Source: Dyadobacter chenwenxiniae (GTDB taxonomy: Bacteria; Bacteroidota; Bacteroidia; Cytophagales; Spirosomataceae). From it: a DNA stretch of 64,000 nucleotides. The notes beneath the pieces were generated by a model, which was not told where the DNA came from, searched no databases, and saw nothing but the letters and a program-made list of their open reading frames with translations. Below, in pieces: positions 26,437 through 35,488 of the stretch (position 1 is the stretch's first letter; every line of letters begins with the position of its first letter). A program made the translations under genes and the position numbers. The stretch covers positions 6,329,001-6,393,000 of the forward strand of contig NZ_CP094997.1 in the NCBI RefSeq assembly GCF_022869785.1, written 5' to 3'.

Positions 26437-27670
26437 ATTCCTCCGTTTCAACTGCAGTGTATCCCAAATCAAGCCAGTTCGGATAAATTGAGAAGTGTCG
26501 CTCTTTTACGAGTGCGAATAATGTGTTTCTCAATTCTTCAATATTTTCTTTCTTTTCAGCCGAAATAAATACAACGCGATCTGCTTTGTCGGCGATATAA
26601 CTCTTTTTCAATTGCTCCAGAACACTTTCTGTCTGCTCAATCTCCTGCCCTTCATCATTATCCGCATTGAATGTCGGGTTATAAAGGTCAATTTTATTGA
26701 AAACCAAAATCGTAGGCTTATTAGCTGCGCCGATTTCTTCCAATGTTTTGTTTACAACATCCAGATGCTCTTCAAACGACGGATGCGAAATGTCCACCAC
26801 GTGTAGCAAAACGTCCGCTTCCCGAACCTCGTCCAAAGTTGATTTAAAAGACTCGATCAATGTTGTCGGCAATTTGCGGATAAAACCGACCGTATCTGTC
26901 AGCAAAAACGGGATATTCTCCATATTCACCTTCCTTACCGTCGAATCAACCGTCGCGAAAAGCTTGTTTTCAGCAAAAACGTCTGCTTTCGAAAGCCCGC
27001 GCATCAATGTTGACTTTCCTACATTGGTATAACCTACAATCGCAACACGAACCAGTCTGTCCCGTTCTTTACGACGTGTAGTGCTTTGGCGATCAACCTT
27101 TTCCAGCTTTTCTTTCAGGAAAGCAATCCGATCTTTCACGATCCGCCTATCCGTTTCCAATTCCGTTTCACCCGGTCCGCGCATACCCACACCAACCCCG
27201 GACTGGCGGCTTAAGTGAGTCCACATCCTGGTCAACCGGGGATACATATATTGATATTGCGCCAGCTCAACCTGTAACTTCGATTGCGCCGTTTGCGCGC
27301 GCATGGCAAAAATGTCCAGGATCAGTAAGCTCCTGTCGATCACCTTAATATCCTTAAAAACAGCTTCCAGGTTTCTTACCTGGGAAGGCGTCAGGTCGTC
27401 ATCGTAAATAATCATGTCAACCGGGTTAGCGGTCACATAAATCAAAATTTCTTCGAGCTTTCCTTTTCCTGTATAGGTCCGGATATCAGCCCTTTCCAGG
27501 TTTTGTGTAAATGTATTAACCGTCTCCACGCCCAGTGTGGTCGCCAGAAAAGCAAGCTCTTCCAGATATTCCCTGGTCTTTTCAATCGGTTGTTTTTGGG
27601 TACTAACAGCCACAAGTACAGCAGTTTCCTGCTTTTCCGCTGTTGAGTATGACTTCTTTTTATCAATCAT
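26435..27670 (-). CDS. hflX: GTPase HflX, ribosome-associated
   Basis: A 411-residue GTPase of the Obg-HflX superfamily that splits or rescues stalled 70S ribosomes. Seen: an N-terminal HflX domain with YDDDLTPSQVRNLE and the GxGxRGPGETELETDRR linker (about residues 165-185; key residues GPGETELE), then G1 GYTNVGKSTL, G3 DTVGF and G4 NKID. The frame is open back to 27778, but the preceding residues have no family match. ATG at 27670 (MIDKKKSYS) gives a normal N-terminus. tRNA-Arg lies next downstream. Confidence 0.93.
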   Translation of the reverse strand: MIDKKKSYSTAEKQETAVLVAVSTQKQPIEKTREYLEELAFLATTLGVETVNTFTQNLERADIRTYTGKGKLEEILIYVTANPVDMIIYDDDLTPSQVRNLEAVFKDIKVIDRSLLILDIFAMRAQTAQSKLQVELAQYQYMYPRLTRMWTHLSRQSGVGVGMRGPGETELETDRRIVKDRIAFLKEKLEKVDRQSTTRRKERDRLVRVAIVGYTNVGKSTLMRGLSKADVFAENKLFATVDSTVRKVNMENIPFLLTDTVGFIRKLPTTLIESFKSTLDEVREADVLLHVVDISHPSFEEHLDVVNKTLEEIGAANKPTILVFNKIDLYNPTFNADNDEGQEIEQTESVLEQLKKSYIADKADRVVFISAEKKENIEELRNTLFALVKERHFSIYPNWLDLGYTAVETEE

Positions 27671-27829
27671 GCACAGTTGTTTTATTGTATTGTTCTTCCC
27701 GCCAGTCACATCAACTTTTATTCCGAAATTCGGGGGGAAGAGTAGAGAGGCAACGGTATAGCGCTGGCAAAAGTTCACCCGGCCCGAACCGCGAAATTAC
27801 ATTTACATCTTAATTAATCCATTATTTTG

Positions 27830-27862
27830 TTTGAATAATAGAAAAACACTTTTGTATCTTTG
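27830..27862 (+). promoter_or_regulatory. Predicted promoter of the MATE exporter gene
   Basis: TTTG at 27830-27833 and TATCTTTG at 27855-27862, 21 bp apart, match Bacteroidota -33 and -7 boxes. The start codon is 157 bp downstream, so the transcript would have a long leader. The leader contains the hairpin GCGACTT/AAGTCGC near 27969-27987. The 349-bp gap between hflX and this gene holds nothing else I recognise. Confidence 0.6.
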
Positions 27863-28019
27863 GCCAAATTCTTCGAAATATGTTGGTGATCATCCTCGGT
27901 TTACAATAACCAAAAGTCTTTCCTGATCTGTCTGCCAGCCTCCGGAGTTCCGGGGCAATGACAATTTTTCGCGACTTTCACAAGTCGCACATCTCTTATT
28001 TACATTCAATTTTATATCC

Positions 28020-29405
28020 ATGAAAAAGTGGTTTCAACTGCTTCGTCAGGCTATTCGTGGCTCCGAAGAAAGTTTTACCGAAGGAAGCATCAACCGTGCT
28101 ATCTTTTTACTGTCCGTCCCAATGATCCTTGAAATGGTGATGGAATCGCTATTTGCCGTTGTTGACATTTTCTTCGTTTCCAAAGTAAGTACAGAAGCCG
28201 TGGCGGTTGTCGGGCTTACTGAATCGGTGATTACGCTGGTTTATTCAGTGGCCATTGGTTTGAGCACGGCTGCGACGGCGACTATTGCGCGCCGGGTTGG
28301 CGAGGGCAATACAAATGGTGCACGGCATGCTGTCGGGCAGGTTATCGTCATTTCGTTAGCTATTTCGGCTGTTACCGCAACGGTCGGAACGTGGTTTGCA
28401 GGCGATATCCTGCGGATTATGGGCGCCGATCAGAAGGTGATAGAACTTGGGACAAATTTCGCCAGAATTCAGTTTCTGAGCAGTCCGGTCGTTATTTTGC
28501 TCTATTCTTTGAGCGGCGCACTGCGTGGGGCCGGTTCTGCGGCAACGGCGATGCGATCGCTGATTGTGGCCAACTGTTTAAACATGATCCTGGGGCCGGT
28601 TCTGATATTCGGACTTGGCCCATTTCCTGAGTTAGGTGTTACGGGTGCAGCTCTTGCTACCGCTTTGGGGCGTTCCATAGGCGTTGGTTATCAACTGTTT
28701 TCGCTAACCAAGGCACAAAAATCATTAGGCTTGCTTTGGGAAGATCTGCGTCCGAATCCGGAAACTATTGCGGGCATTGTCAAAGTGGCAACTGGCGGCA
28801 CCGTTCAGTTTTTGATAGGCTCTGCGAGCTGGATTTTTCTGACACGTATATTATCTGAGTTCGGCAGTGACGTGGTGGCAGGATATACGATTGCTATCCG
28901 TGTGATTATGTTCACATTATTGCCTGCCTGGGGACTGGCCAACGCTGCCGCAACGCTCGTGGGGCAGAATCTGGGCGCCGGAAAGCCAGACAGGGCGGAA
29001 AAATCCGTTTGGAAATGTGCCTCTTATAATTTCGTTTTTTTACTAGGACTGGCCGTTTTAATGTTCGTGGGTGCTGAGGAGATTGTAGGTTTATTCAGTC
29101 CCAATCCTGAGGTAATTGCAACGGGAAAAATGGCCCTGCGCGTGCTCTGCCTGGGTTATGCCGCTTATGCATATGGAATGGTCGTCATTCAGTCGCTGAA
29201 TGGGGCAGGGGACACCAAAACACCAACGGTCCTGAACCTGATCTGTTTTTGGGCAATTGAAATTCCCGTGGCGTATGTACTTGCTGTTATGATGAACTTT
29301 GGCCCGATCGGCGTCTTTGTCTCCGTTCCCTTTGCAGAATCCATCCTGGCCTTGTTAGGGATCTGGCGGTTCAGGCTGGGGAAATGGAAGTTGGTAAAGG
29401 TCTGA
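28020..29405 (+). CDS. MATE-family multidrug/Na+ antiporter
   Basis: A 461-residue inner-membrane protein with about 12 helices in two homologous halves (MatE domains at about 28-190 and 255-415). Seen: the early SVPMILEMVMESLF helix and VDIFFVSKV, and the second-half motif WGLANAAATLVGQNLGAGKP. Family members export cationic drugs or metabolites with Na+ or H+. The substrate is not predictable. It is a single gene with a good upstream promoter. Confidence 0.9.
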   Translation: MKKWFQLLRQAIRGSEESFTEGSINRAIFLLSVPMILEMVMESLFAVVDIFFVSKVSTEAVAVVGLTESVITLVYSVAIGLSTAATATIARRVGEGNTNGARHAVGQVIVISLAISAVTATVGTWFAGDILRIMGADQKVIELGTNFARIQFLSSPVVILLYSLSGALRGAGSAATAMRSLIVANCLNMILGPVLIFGLGPFPELGVTGAALATALGRSIGVGYQLFSLTKAQKSLGLLWEDLRPNPETIAGIVKVATGGTVQFLIGSASWIFLTRILSEFGSDVVAGYTIAIRVIMFTLLPAWGLANAAATLVGQNLGAGKPDRAEKSVWKCASYNFVFLLGLAVLMFVGAEEIVGLFSPNPEVIATGKMALRVLCLGYAAYAYGMVVIQSLNGAGDTKTPTVLNLICFWAIEIPVAYVLAVMMNFGPIGVFVSVPFAESILALLGIWRFRLGKWKLVKV

Positions 29406-29411
29406 TCACAT

Positions 29412-29437
29412 TGCCGGGGACAATCGCGTCCCCGGCA
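29412..29437 (+). terminator. GC-rich hairpin after the MATE gene
   Basis: TGCCGGGGAC (29412-29421) and GTCCCCGGCA (29428-29437), 6 bp after the stop. There is no clear T-run, so it may be a weak terminator or an mRNA-stabilising hairpin. Confidence 0.5.
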
Positions 29438-29499
29438 TTCAAGAAACAAAAAGCCCCGTGTTTTGGTTAAGTTCGTATCAACGACCATCATTATCCTTC

Positions 29500-30882
29500 A
29501 TGAAAATAGAACAGATATATACCGGATGCCTGGCTCAGGGCGCTTATTTTATTGTTTCAAATGGCGAAGCTGCGGTCATTGATCCTTTGCGCGAAGTGGA
29601 GCCTTACATTCAAAAGGCCAATAAAATTGGTGCTAAAATTAAGTATGTATTTGAGACTCACTTTCATGCGGACTTTGTCTCCGGTCATATCGATCTGGCT
29701 GAAAAAACCGGTGCGGAAATTGTTTATGGCCCAAATGCGAACACGGCATTCAAGGCGCATATTGCTGTTGATAATGAGGAGTTTCAGTTAGGAGAAATCA
29801 CCATAAAGGCATTGCACACACCGGGTCACACGCTGGAATCAACGAGTTATTTGTTATCTGATAAAAATAAAAACCCTGTTGCGCTATTCAGCGGCGACAC
29901 ACTCTTCATAGGCGATGTAGGACGCCCGGATCTGGCTCAAAAAAGCGATCTGACAATGGAAGATCTGGCCGGAATGTTGTTCGAAAGCCTGCGTTCAAAG
30001 ATCATGACATTGCCGGATGATATTATCGTCTATCCAGCGCACGGAGCGGGTTCTGCTTGCGGCAAAAACATGAGTAAGGAAACATCAGATACATTGGGCA
30101 ACCAAAAGCGGTTCAATTATGCATTACGGCCCGACATGATGAAAGAGGAATTCATTCGCGAAGTGACCGCCGGCTTGCCCGAACCACCTAAATATTTTCC
30201 TGAGAATGTGAAAATGAACCGCGACGGCTACGAAAGCATTGATGACGTGCTCGAACGCGGCGACCAGGCATTGTCTCCCGAAGCGTTCGAGGCCAAGGCC
30301 AATAACACGGGTGCGCTTATTCTGGATACGCGAAAACCTGAGGATTTTGCGCAAGGATTTATTCCCAATTCAATCAACATCGGCATTGAAGGCGGTTTTG
30401 CTCCGTGGGTGGGCGCGCTGATCCCGGATTTGAAACAAAATTTGCTGATTGTTACAGAGCCAGGCAAAGAAGAGGAAGTAGTAACACGTTTGGCGAGGGT
30501 TGGTTATGATCATACGATTGGGTTTTTGAACGGTGGTTTTAAGGCTTGGGTTGACGCGGGAAAGGAAGTGGATGCAGTGAATAATGTTTCAGCCAAGGCG
30601 TTTGCAGAGATCTATCACAGCGAAAACCCCGAAGTAATTGACGTCCGCAAACCGGACGAATTTGCAGCCGGCCACATTGAAGGAGCCAAAAATCTGCCAT
30701 TAGACTACATCAACGATCTCATGGCCGAATTCCCGAAAAACAAAACCCTTTACGTGCATTGTGCAGGAGGTTATCGTTCCATGATCGCCGCCTCCATCCT
30801 GAAATCAAGGGGCATAGACGACGTTGTAAACATTGAAGGAGGCTTCGGTGCTGTTGGGAAAACGAATGTGCCGAGGCTTTAA
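29500..30882 (+). CDS. MBL-fold persulfide-dioxygenase-like protein with two rhodanese domains
   Basis: A 460-residue cytoplasmic protein. The N-terminal metallo-beta-lactamase domain has the ETHE1/glyoxalase II-type site: THFHADFVSGH, HTPGHT, SGDTLFIGDVGRPDL and PAHGAGSACG. Two rhodanese domains follow. The first (about 260-355) has no catalytic Cys, and the second (about 370-460) has the active loop CAGGYRS. Related enzymes oxidise glutathione (or bacillithiol) persulfide to sulfite. ATG at 29500 is preferred to an upstream in-frame ATG at 29458. Two YeeE/YedE-type sulfur transport genes follow, supporting a role in sulfane-sulfur handling. Confidence 0.88.
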   Translation: MKIEQIYTGCLAQGAYFIVSNGEAAVIDPLREVEPYIQKANKIGAKIKYVFETHFHADFVSGHIDLAEKTGAEIVYGPNANTAFKAHIAVDNEEFQLGEITIKALHTPGHTLESTSYLLSDKNKNPVALFSGDTLFIGDVGRPDLAQKSDLTMEDLAGMLFESLRSKIMTLPDDIIVYPAHGAGSACGKNMSKETSDTLGNQKRFNYALRPDMMKEEFIREVTAGLPEPPKYFPENVKMNRDGYESIDDVLERGDQALSPEAFEAKANNTGALILDTRKPEDFAQGFIPNSINIGIEGGFAPWVGALIPDLKQNLLIVTEPGKEEEVVTRLARVGYDHTIGFLNGGFKAWVDAGKEVDAVNNVSAKAFAEIYHSENPEVIDVRKPDEFAAGHIEGAKNLPLDYINDLMAEFPKNKTLYVHCAGGYRSMIAASILKSRGIDDVVNIEGGFGAVGKTNVPRL

Positions 30883-30904
30883 TAATCTATTTAATCTCTA
30901 CCCT

Positions 30905-31480
30905 ATGGAAATCATCGAAGTGCTTCGGAGACCTTGGCCCTGGTATGTGGCAGGGCCTTTGATTGGGTTGACTGTGCCGGCTTTGTTGCTGCTCGGGAAT
31001 AAGTCTTTTGGGATTTCTTCTTCCTTGCGGCACATTTGTGCGGCTGTGATCCCGGCGAATATTTCCTTTTTTAAGTATGACTGGAAGAAGGGAATCTGGA
31101 ATTTGTTTTTTGTGGCCGGGATAACGATTGGCGGCTTTATTGCCAGTTTTTACCTGGCAAATCCTGCTGAAATGGTGATCGCTGAGGCGACGCAGCAAAC
31201 ATTAAGCGGCTTTGGATTAACAAATTTTTCAGGGTTAATGCCTGCTGAAATATTCGGCGCTTCCAACATCTTCTCCTTAAAAGGCATCATTTTCCTTGTT
31301 TTTGGCGGTTTTCTGGTTGGATTTGGCACCCGTTACGCGGGAGGTTGCACATCTGGCCACGCGATTACCGGATTAGCCACATTGCAATGGCCTTCGTTGG
31401 TGGCTACGGTGAGCTTTTTTATCGGTGGCTTGGTTTGCACACATTGGATCTTGCCTTTCTTATTGACCCTGACTCTTTAA
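30905..31480 (+). CDS. YeeE/YedE-family sulfur transport protein
   Basis: A 191-residue membrane protein with about five helices. The conserved signature GFGTRYAGGCTSGHAITGLA carries the Cys thought to interact with thiosulfate or persulfide in this family. The ATG at 30905 lies 22 bp after the persulfide-dioxygenase-like gene; an upstream in-frame start would overlap it. With the next gene it forms a two-part transporter that appears in many Bacteroidota beside MBL/rhodanese genes. Confidence 0.86.
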   Translation: MEIIEVLRRPWPWYVAGPLIGLTVPALLLLGNKSFGISSSLRHICAAVIPANISFFKYDWKKGIWNLFFVAGITIGGFIASFYLANPAEMVIAEATQQTLSGFGLTNFSGLMPAEIFGASNIFSLKGIIFLVFGGFLVGFGTRYAGGCTSGHAITGLATLQWPSLVATVSFFIGGLVCTHWILPFLLTLTL

Positions 31481-31498
31481 TTTAAGATACAAAATAGC

Positions 31499-31996
31499 AT
31501 GGAAAAGTTAGAAAATACATCCCTAACCACGCTTTCGGAAGAAGATAAGGACGGAAGCAACACACAGAAGTCGGCCGAAGGTTTCGCCGCGAACTTCAAA
31601 TATTTGATCGTTGGCTTACTGTTCGGGATTGTTTTTGTGAAAGCAGAAATCGTCTCGTGGTTCCGGATCCAGGAAATGTTCCGTTTTGATTCGTTTCACA
31701 TGTATGGCGTAATCGGCTCTGCGGTGCTTGTGGGGCTGGTTTCCGTTCAGTTAATCAAGCGCTTCAGCATTAAAACCACTTCGGGCGAAGAAGTTGTCAT
31801 TCCCGACAAGACATTCAGCAAAGGCCAGATTTATGGCGGGCTGCTTTTCGGGTTTGGCTGGGCCATAACCGGCTCATGTCCGGGACCATTGTTTGCACAG
31901 ATTGGGAGCGGCTATGTGGCGGTGATAATCACATTGTTAAGTGCCATTGCGGGCACCTGGACTTACGGTTTGCTAAAACCAAAATTGCCGCATTGA
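31499..31996 (+). CDS. YeeE/YedE-like membrane protein (DUF6691 type)
   Basis: A 165-residue membrane protein with a polar N-terminal 30 residues and about four helices. It carries the sulfur-transport signature GFGWAITGSCPGPLFAQIG, whose Cys matches the one in its partner. It is probably the second half of the sulfur transport unit, 18 bp after the first. It ends exactly one base before the convergent methyltransferase stop. Confidence 0.85.
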   Translation: MEKLENTSLTTLSEEDKDGSNTQKSAEGFAANFKYLIVGLLFGIVFVKAEIVSWFRIQEMFRFDSFHMYGVIGSAVLVGLVSVQLIKRFSIKTTSGEEVVIPDKTFSKGQIYGGLLFGFGWAITGSCPGPLFAQIGSGYVAVIITLLSAIAGTWTYGLLKPKLPH

Positions 31997-32740
31997 TCAC
32001 AATTTCCTGGCAACGAGATACAACTGTTCATCACCCAAAGCAAACGGATCTGCTTCCAGATTTCCGAATGTTCCTACAACCTGCAAACCCGCAGATTCAA
32101 ACATATAGGTGATTTCCGAAAGCGTAAAAATGTGCTGCCGAACCGTATGTGTCACTTTTTCTGAGCCGGAAATAAATGTTTGCTCAGCCTCAATGTAGCC
32201 TTCTTCCGGCCTGTATTCGTTCTCTGCAAGATAGATAATGTCCTCTTTTACAGGCATCCAGTTCCGCACCTGGAAGTTTGGTAGAATGCTTTCCGCGAGG
32301 TTCTCTGTATGGATGGCAATGTGGCCGCCGGATTTTACAGCGTTGGCCATTTTTAATATAAACTGCTGCGTTTCAGCCCTTGGGAAGAAACTGAAACTGT
32401 TTCCAATGCAAAAAGCGGCATCAAACGCATTTTCTTCAAAGGAACATTCCAAAACATCGTCGCATATAACCGTCAGAGACAAATTATGCTTCTTGGCAAC
32501 CGCTTTTAATTCGTCACAATATTCACTGGAAATATCAATGCAAGTCATTGCTACGCCTTCTTCTGCAAGTGGGACCGCGTGGCGTCCGTAGCCGGCCAGC
32601 ATGTCTAAAACCTTGCTGCTTTCTTTTATTTCGAGCACATCCCGCAGAAAATCAACTTCATAATCGGTGTATTCTTCATCCTGGTGTAGTTTCCAGGCGC
32701 GTTGCGGGAGTCCTTTGAAATAATTGTGATACCAAGCCAC
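31997..32740 (-). CDS. Class I SAM-dependent methyltransferase
   Basis: A 247-residue Rossmann-fold methyltransferase. Motif I is VLDMLAGYGRHAVPLAE (near 44-60), followed by a motif II acidic residue in CIDIS and the post-I region CIGNSFSFF. No substrate-specific domain is seen. The gene stands alone and converges without spacing on the sulfur-transport operon. Confidence 0.82.
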   Translation of the reverse strand: MAWYHNYFKGLPQRAWKLHQDEEYTDYEVDFLRDVLEIKESSKVLDMLAGYGRHAVPLAEEGVAMTCIDISSEYCDELKAVAKKHNLSLTVICDDVLECSFEENAFDAAFCIGNSFSFFPRAETQQFILKMANAVKSGGHIAIHTENLAESILPNFQVRNWMPVKEDIIYLAENEYRPEEGYIEAEQTFISGSEKVTHTVRQHIFTLSEITYMFESAGLQVVGTFGNLEADPFALGDEQLYLVARKL

Positions 32741-32774
32741 GGGAAGGTTTTTTTAATGAAGCGCAAAACTACGA

Positions 32775-32801
32775 AAAGCTGCCAGGATGAATGGCAGCTT
32801 T
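32775..32801 (-). terminator. Terminator of the copper gene cluster
   Basis: AAAGCTGCCA (32775-32784) and TGGCAGCTTT (32792-32801) with a 7-nt loop. It lies just beyond the last gene of the cluster, read on the minus strand. Confidence 0.7.
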
Positions 32802-32823
32802 CTTGAAATATAACATCACAACA

Positions 32824-34260
32824 TTACATACGCATCAGCCCGGGCGTAATGCGCAAGTAAACCTGCCCGGAAAGCGGCGTATCACCATAAAATGGTTTCA
32901 GTAATTTGTCGATCGAATAAATTCCGATCTGGCCGCCGGCTTGTAAAAGTGTATTTTGGAATGATGCGATCTGGCGGTTCAAGCCGATCGAGAACATGGA
33001 TACGGGAAACTGATCTTTGCGAAGAGATAAATTTCCAGGCAAGCCCAGCTCATTCACGCTCTTCTGGACCCGTTCATAACGACCGTAAACAGCCCATTTG
33101 TCCAGTTGCAGATTGGATTCAAGCAAAACTGAATGTTCCTTGTGATGACCGCCAGCTTCATTCAAACCCCAAACAGCGGAAGTTGAAATCCACTTATTCT
33201 TACCATTTAAATTTGCCGAATGCTGCACAGAGGCGGTTGTCCTGTCTACATTTTCGCCGCCGTGCAAGGGTTCAGGATTTTTGATAAAACCCCTGCTTAC
33301 CTGCAATGCCCAGTTTGTGGAAGGATTGAAGAGTAACCGGTAACTATACGAGTCGAAGCGCGGCTTATCAAAGTCAAAACGGTTTTCGTTGGGCTCGCGA
33401 CCGGTGAAGGACGAACCTTCCAATTTGAACTTCCATAGCCGGATTCCAGCTGTCACCACGCCAAAAGTAATGTGCGTTGCATCCTGCCAGTGATGGCCCA
33501 AAACGGCATCGGGATTGTTGAAAGCAGACATTCTGTGCATAAATGCGGTTGGCCCCAATGCCGGTTCGCCGGGATAACCTGCATAAAGCGTCAGGTCAAT
33601 GTTCTCGTTTAATCTTTGCGTGTAAGCAACGGAAAGTTCGGAAATGAGGTCGTGCGGATGTTGCTTGTCTATCAGCGGCTCGCCCTTCCAGGTTTCGCCA
33701 GACTGGAAAAGAAGCGGATAGCCTGCTCCTCCGTCAAATAATCTGTCCAGCGAAACCATTGCGCGAACATTCAGCAAACCATTCTTGCCAACTTGCCGCT
33801 GCGCCATGCCCATGAACCAATTGGGCACACTCACTTTCGATTTTGAGCCTTTCAGACCGTCATTATTGAAATTTTGAGCAGTGTATCGCAGAAAAACGCT
33901 TCCGTGCAACATGTAACTCCATTTGTTTGTGTGCTTCATGTATGCATACATGGGCGTCGCGTCGGGCTGCCAGCCTGTTCCCGAGCCATTGCGTGTCATA
34001 GGCAGGCTTAGGGAAAAACTGTGTGTCATATGCCCTACATCATGCTGCATATTGCCCTGGTCCATCTTGCTGTGATCCATTTTGCTATGATCCACAGTAT
34101 CAGGCTTCATGCCTTTGTGATCCATGCCCTTCATATCATGTGTGGCGGGCTTGGCTGAGTCTTTCCTGGGCTCCTGATGATGCTCGTGCTGCGCCAGCAA
34201 AGGGAAATAGGCAGTCATTATGCCGGCTAATGCCAGCATTTTTAGTTTGCTGTTTCTCAT
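32824..34260 (-). CDS. His/Met-rich copper-associated outer-membrane protein
   Basis: A 478-residue exported protein: signal peptide (1-23, ending LLAQ), then a low-complexity segment of about 55 residues rich in His, Met, Asp and Lys (repeats such as DHSKMDHSKM and HDMKGMDHKGM) typical of copper binding, then a long beta-rich region with aromatic strand ends, suggesting an outer-membrane barrel. It is the last gene of a seven-gene minus-strand cluster for copper handling. It could sequester or export copper; no enzyme motif is visible. Confidence 0.75.
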   Translation of the reverse strand: MRNSKLKMLALAGIMTAYFPLLAQHEHHQEPRKDSAKPATHDMKGMDHKGMKPDTVDHSKMDHSKMDQGNMQHDVGHMTHSFSLSLPMTRNGSGTGWQPDATPMYAYMKHTNKWSYMLHGSVFLRYTAQNFNNDGLKGSKSKVSVPNWFMGMAQRQVGKNGLLNVRAMVSLDRLFDGGAGYPLLFQSGETWKGEPLIDKQHPHDLISELSVAYTQRLNENIDLTLYAGYPGEPALGPTAFMHRMSAFNNPDAVLGHHWQDATHITFGVVTAGIRLWKFKLEGSSFTGREPNENRFDFDKPRFDSYSYRLLFNPSTNWALQVSRGFIKNPEPLHGGENVDRTTASVQHSANLNGKNKWISTSAVWGLNEAGGHHKEHSVLLESNLQLDKWAVYGRYERVQKSVNELGLPGNLSLRKDQFPVSMFSIGLNRQIASFQNTLLQAGGQIGIYSIDKLLKPFYGDTPLSGQVYLRITPGLMRM

Positions 34261-34278
34261 GACGAAGTGGTTTTGTTA

Positions 34279-34620
34279 TTAGTGTGCAGCGGCCGTTTTC
34301 CGGCAGCAGCTAGGCAATTTGTCGTGCGCTTTTTGGTTCGCAATTTCCGTATCGGCGTCGTAACCTGTGTTGATAATGGTTGCTTTAATGGCCTCAGGAG
34401 TGGTTTTGTTGGGGTTGTATTTCACTGTAACCACTTTATCTTTTAAGTCCAGATTGGATTCTTTCACACCTTTTGAAAGTCCCAGATTGCGTTCGATGCG
34501 CTCTTTGCACATTTCGCAAATCGCAGAAGTTTTAATCTTAATTAGCTTGTCGCCGTCTGCGTGCGCAATGTTAACCCCAGCAAAAAGTGCGATTAATATG
34601 GATAGGATGGTCGTTTTCAT
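34279..34620 (-). CDS. Periplasmic heavy-metal-associated (HMA) domain protein
   Basis: A 113-residue protein. A signal peptide (1-21, ending AHA) is followed by an HMA fold with the metal-binding pair in TSAICEMCKERIERN and a C-terminal CC motif (PSCCRK). The longer frame starting at 34713 is not needed: ATG at 34620 starts the signal peptide. It would bind Cu+ in the periplasm and pass it to partners. It sits 18 bp before the His/Met-rich outer-membrane gene. Confidence 0.85.
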   Translation of the reverse strand: MKTTILSILIALFAGVNIAHADGDKLIKIKTSAICEMCKERIERNLGLSKGVKESNLDLKDKVVTVKYNPNKTTPEAIKATIINTGYDADTEIANQKAHDKLPSCCRKTAAAH

Positions 34621-34640
34621 AATTTCAAATGTTTTAGTGA

Positions 34641-34877
34641 TCAATGATTGTGTCCTGCGGAATCCGTTTCGGCCATGGCCACTTCTTGTAAATCCATCTT
34701 GCAAACCGGACATTTTCCTGCTGCTTCATAAGTTTTTTCTCCCTCGCAGTGCATGGGGCACGCGTATTTTTTTGCGGCTGTTGCGGAAGCCTCTGCTGCG
34801 ACTTTTTCAGCGTTATGATTGCTTGTTCCGCAGGCTGTAAAAAGGAGCATTAGTGCGGCATACAGGATATTTTTCAT
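34641..34877 (-). CDS. Small lipoprotein with heavy-metal-binding domain
   Basis: A 78-residue lipoprotein (lipobox LFTAC, Cys16) with the short metal-binding module YACPMHCEGEKTYEAAGKCP and VCKMDL, and a His-rich tail ending GHNH. This module is found at the N-terminus of copper-exporting CusB-type adaptors and as free small proteins. It lies in the copper cluster, 20 bp before the HMA protein gene. Confidence 0.85.
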   Translation of the reverse strand: MKNILYAALMLLFTACGTSNHNAEKVAAEASATAAKKYACPMHCEGEKTYEAAGKCPVCKMDLQEVAMAETDSAGHNH

Positions 34878-34906
34878 AATGATTGAAGGTTGTTTAATGT
34901 CTGATT

Positions 34907-35476
34907 TTATTGTCCTACTTTATCGAGTGTCACTCGTGCCAAAGTGCTTTTCCTGAATTCTCCCGGCGTCATGCCGGTTACTTTTTTAAATTGATTACTC
35001 AAATGTGCAGGGCTGCTATATGACAATCGCCAGGCCATTTCGCTTAATGTCAGCTCGTTATAGGAAAGCCACTCTTTTACTTTTTCTGTCTTTTGGGCGA
35101 TAATATATTGTTCAATGGTCTGGCCGGTTTCAGAAGAAAAGAGATTACTCAAATAAGAATATTCGTAACCGATTTTCTCCGACAAATAATCAGAAAAGTT
35201 CTGCTGTTCAGGCTTATGGCCTTTTAAATACTGCACTTCTTCAATAATCAATGTTTTGATGTGCTCCACAATTGCCAGCCGACGGTCGTCGAGCAATTCA
35301 AATCCACTTGCTTCCAATGTAGATTTTATGCTGACAAGAAGTTCAGGATCAACATGGGTGGCGGTTTCAACTTCACCCAATTCAACTGAATGCAATGTTA
35401 TGCCCAGATTTTCCAGTTCTTCCCGGACAACCCGCTTGCAACGATCACAAACCATGTTTTTTATATGCAGTTTCAT
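34907..35476 (-). CDS. AraC-family regulator with N-terminal HMA-like metal-binding domain
   Basis: A 189-residue fusion. Residues 1-60 resemble a heavy-metal-associated domain (KNMVCDRCKRVVREEL, with a CxxC pair). Residues about 85-180 are an AraC HTH pair (YSYLSNLFSSETGQTIEQYI and LTLSEMAWRLSYSSPAHLSNQF). The architecture suggests a one-component copper sensor controlling the surrounding cluster, but the control target is inferred. The frame also allows a TTG start at 35488; I chose the ATG at 35476. It is 12 bp after the TonB receptor gene. Confidence 0.85.
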   Translation of the reverse strand: MKLHIKNMVCDRCKRVVREELENLGITLHSVELGEVETATHVDPELLVSIKSTLEASGFELLDDRRLAIVEHIKTLIIEEVQYLKGHKPEQQNFSDYLSEKIGYEYSYLSNLFSSETGQTIEQYIIAQKTEKVKEWLSYNELTLSEMAWRLSYSSPAHLSNQFKKVTGMTPGEFRKSTLARVTLDKVGQ

Positions 35477-35488
35477 AAGGATTTTCAA

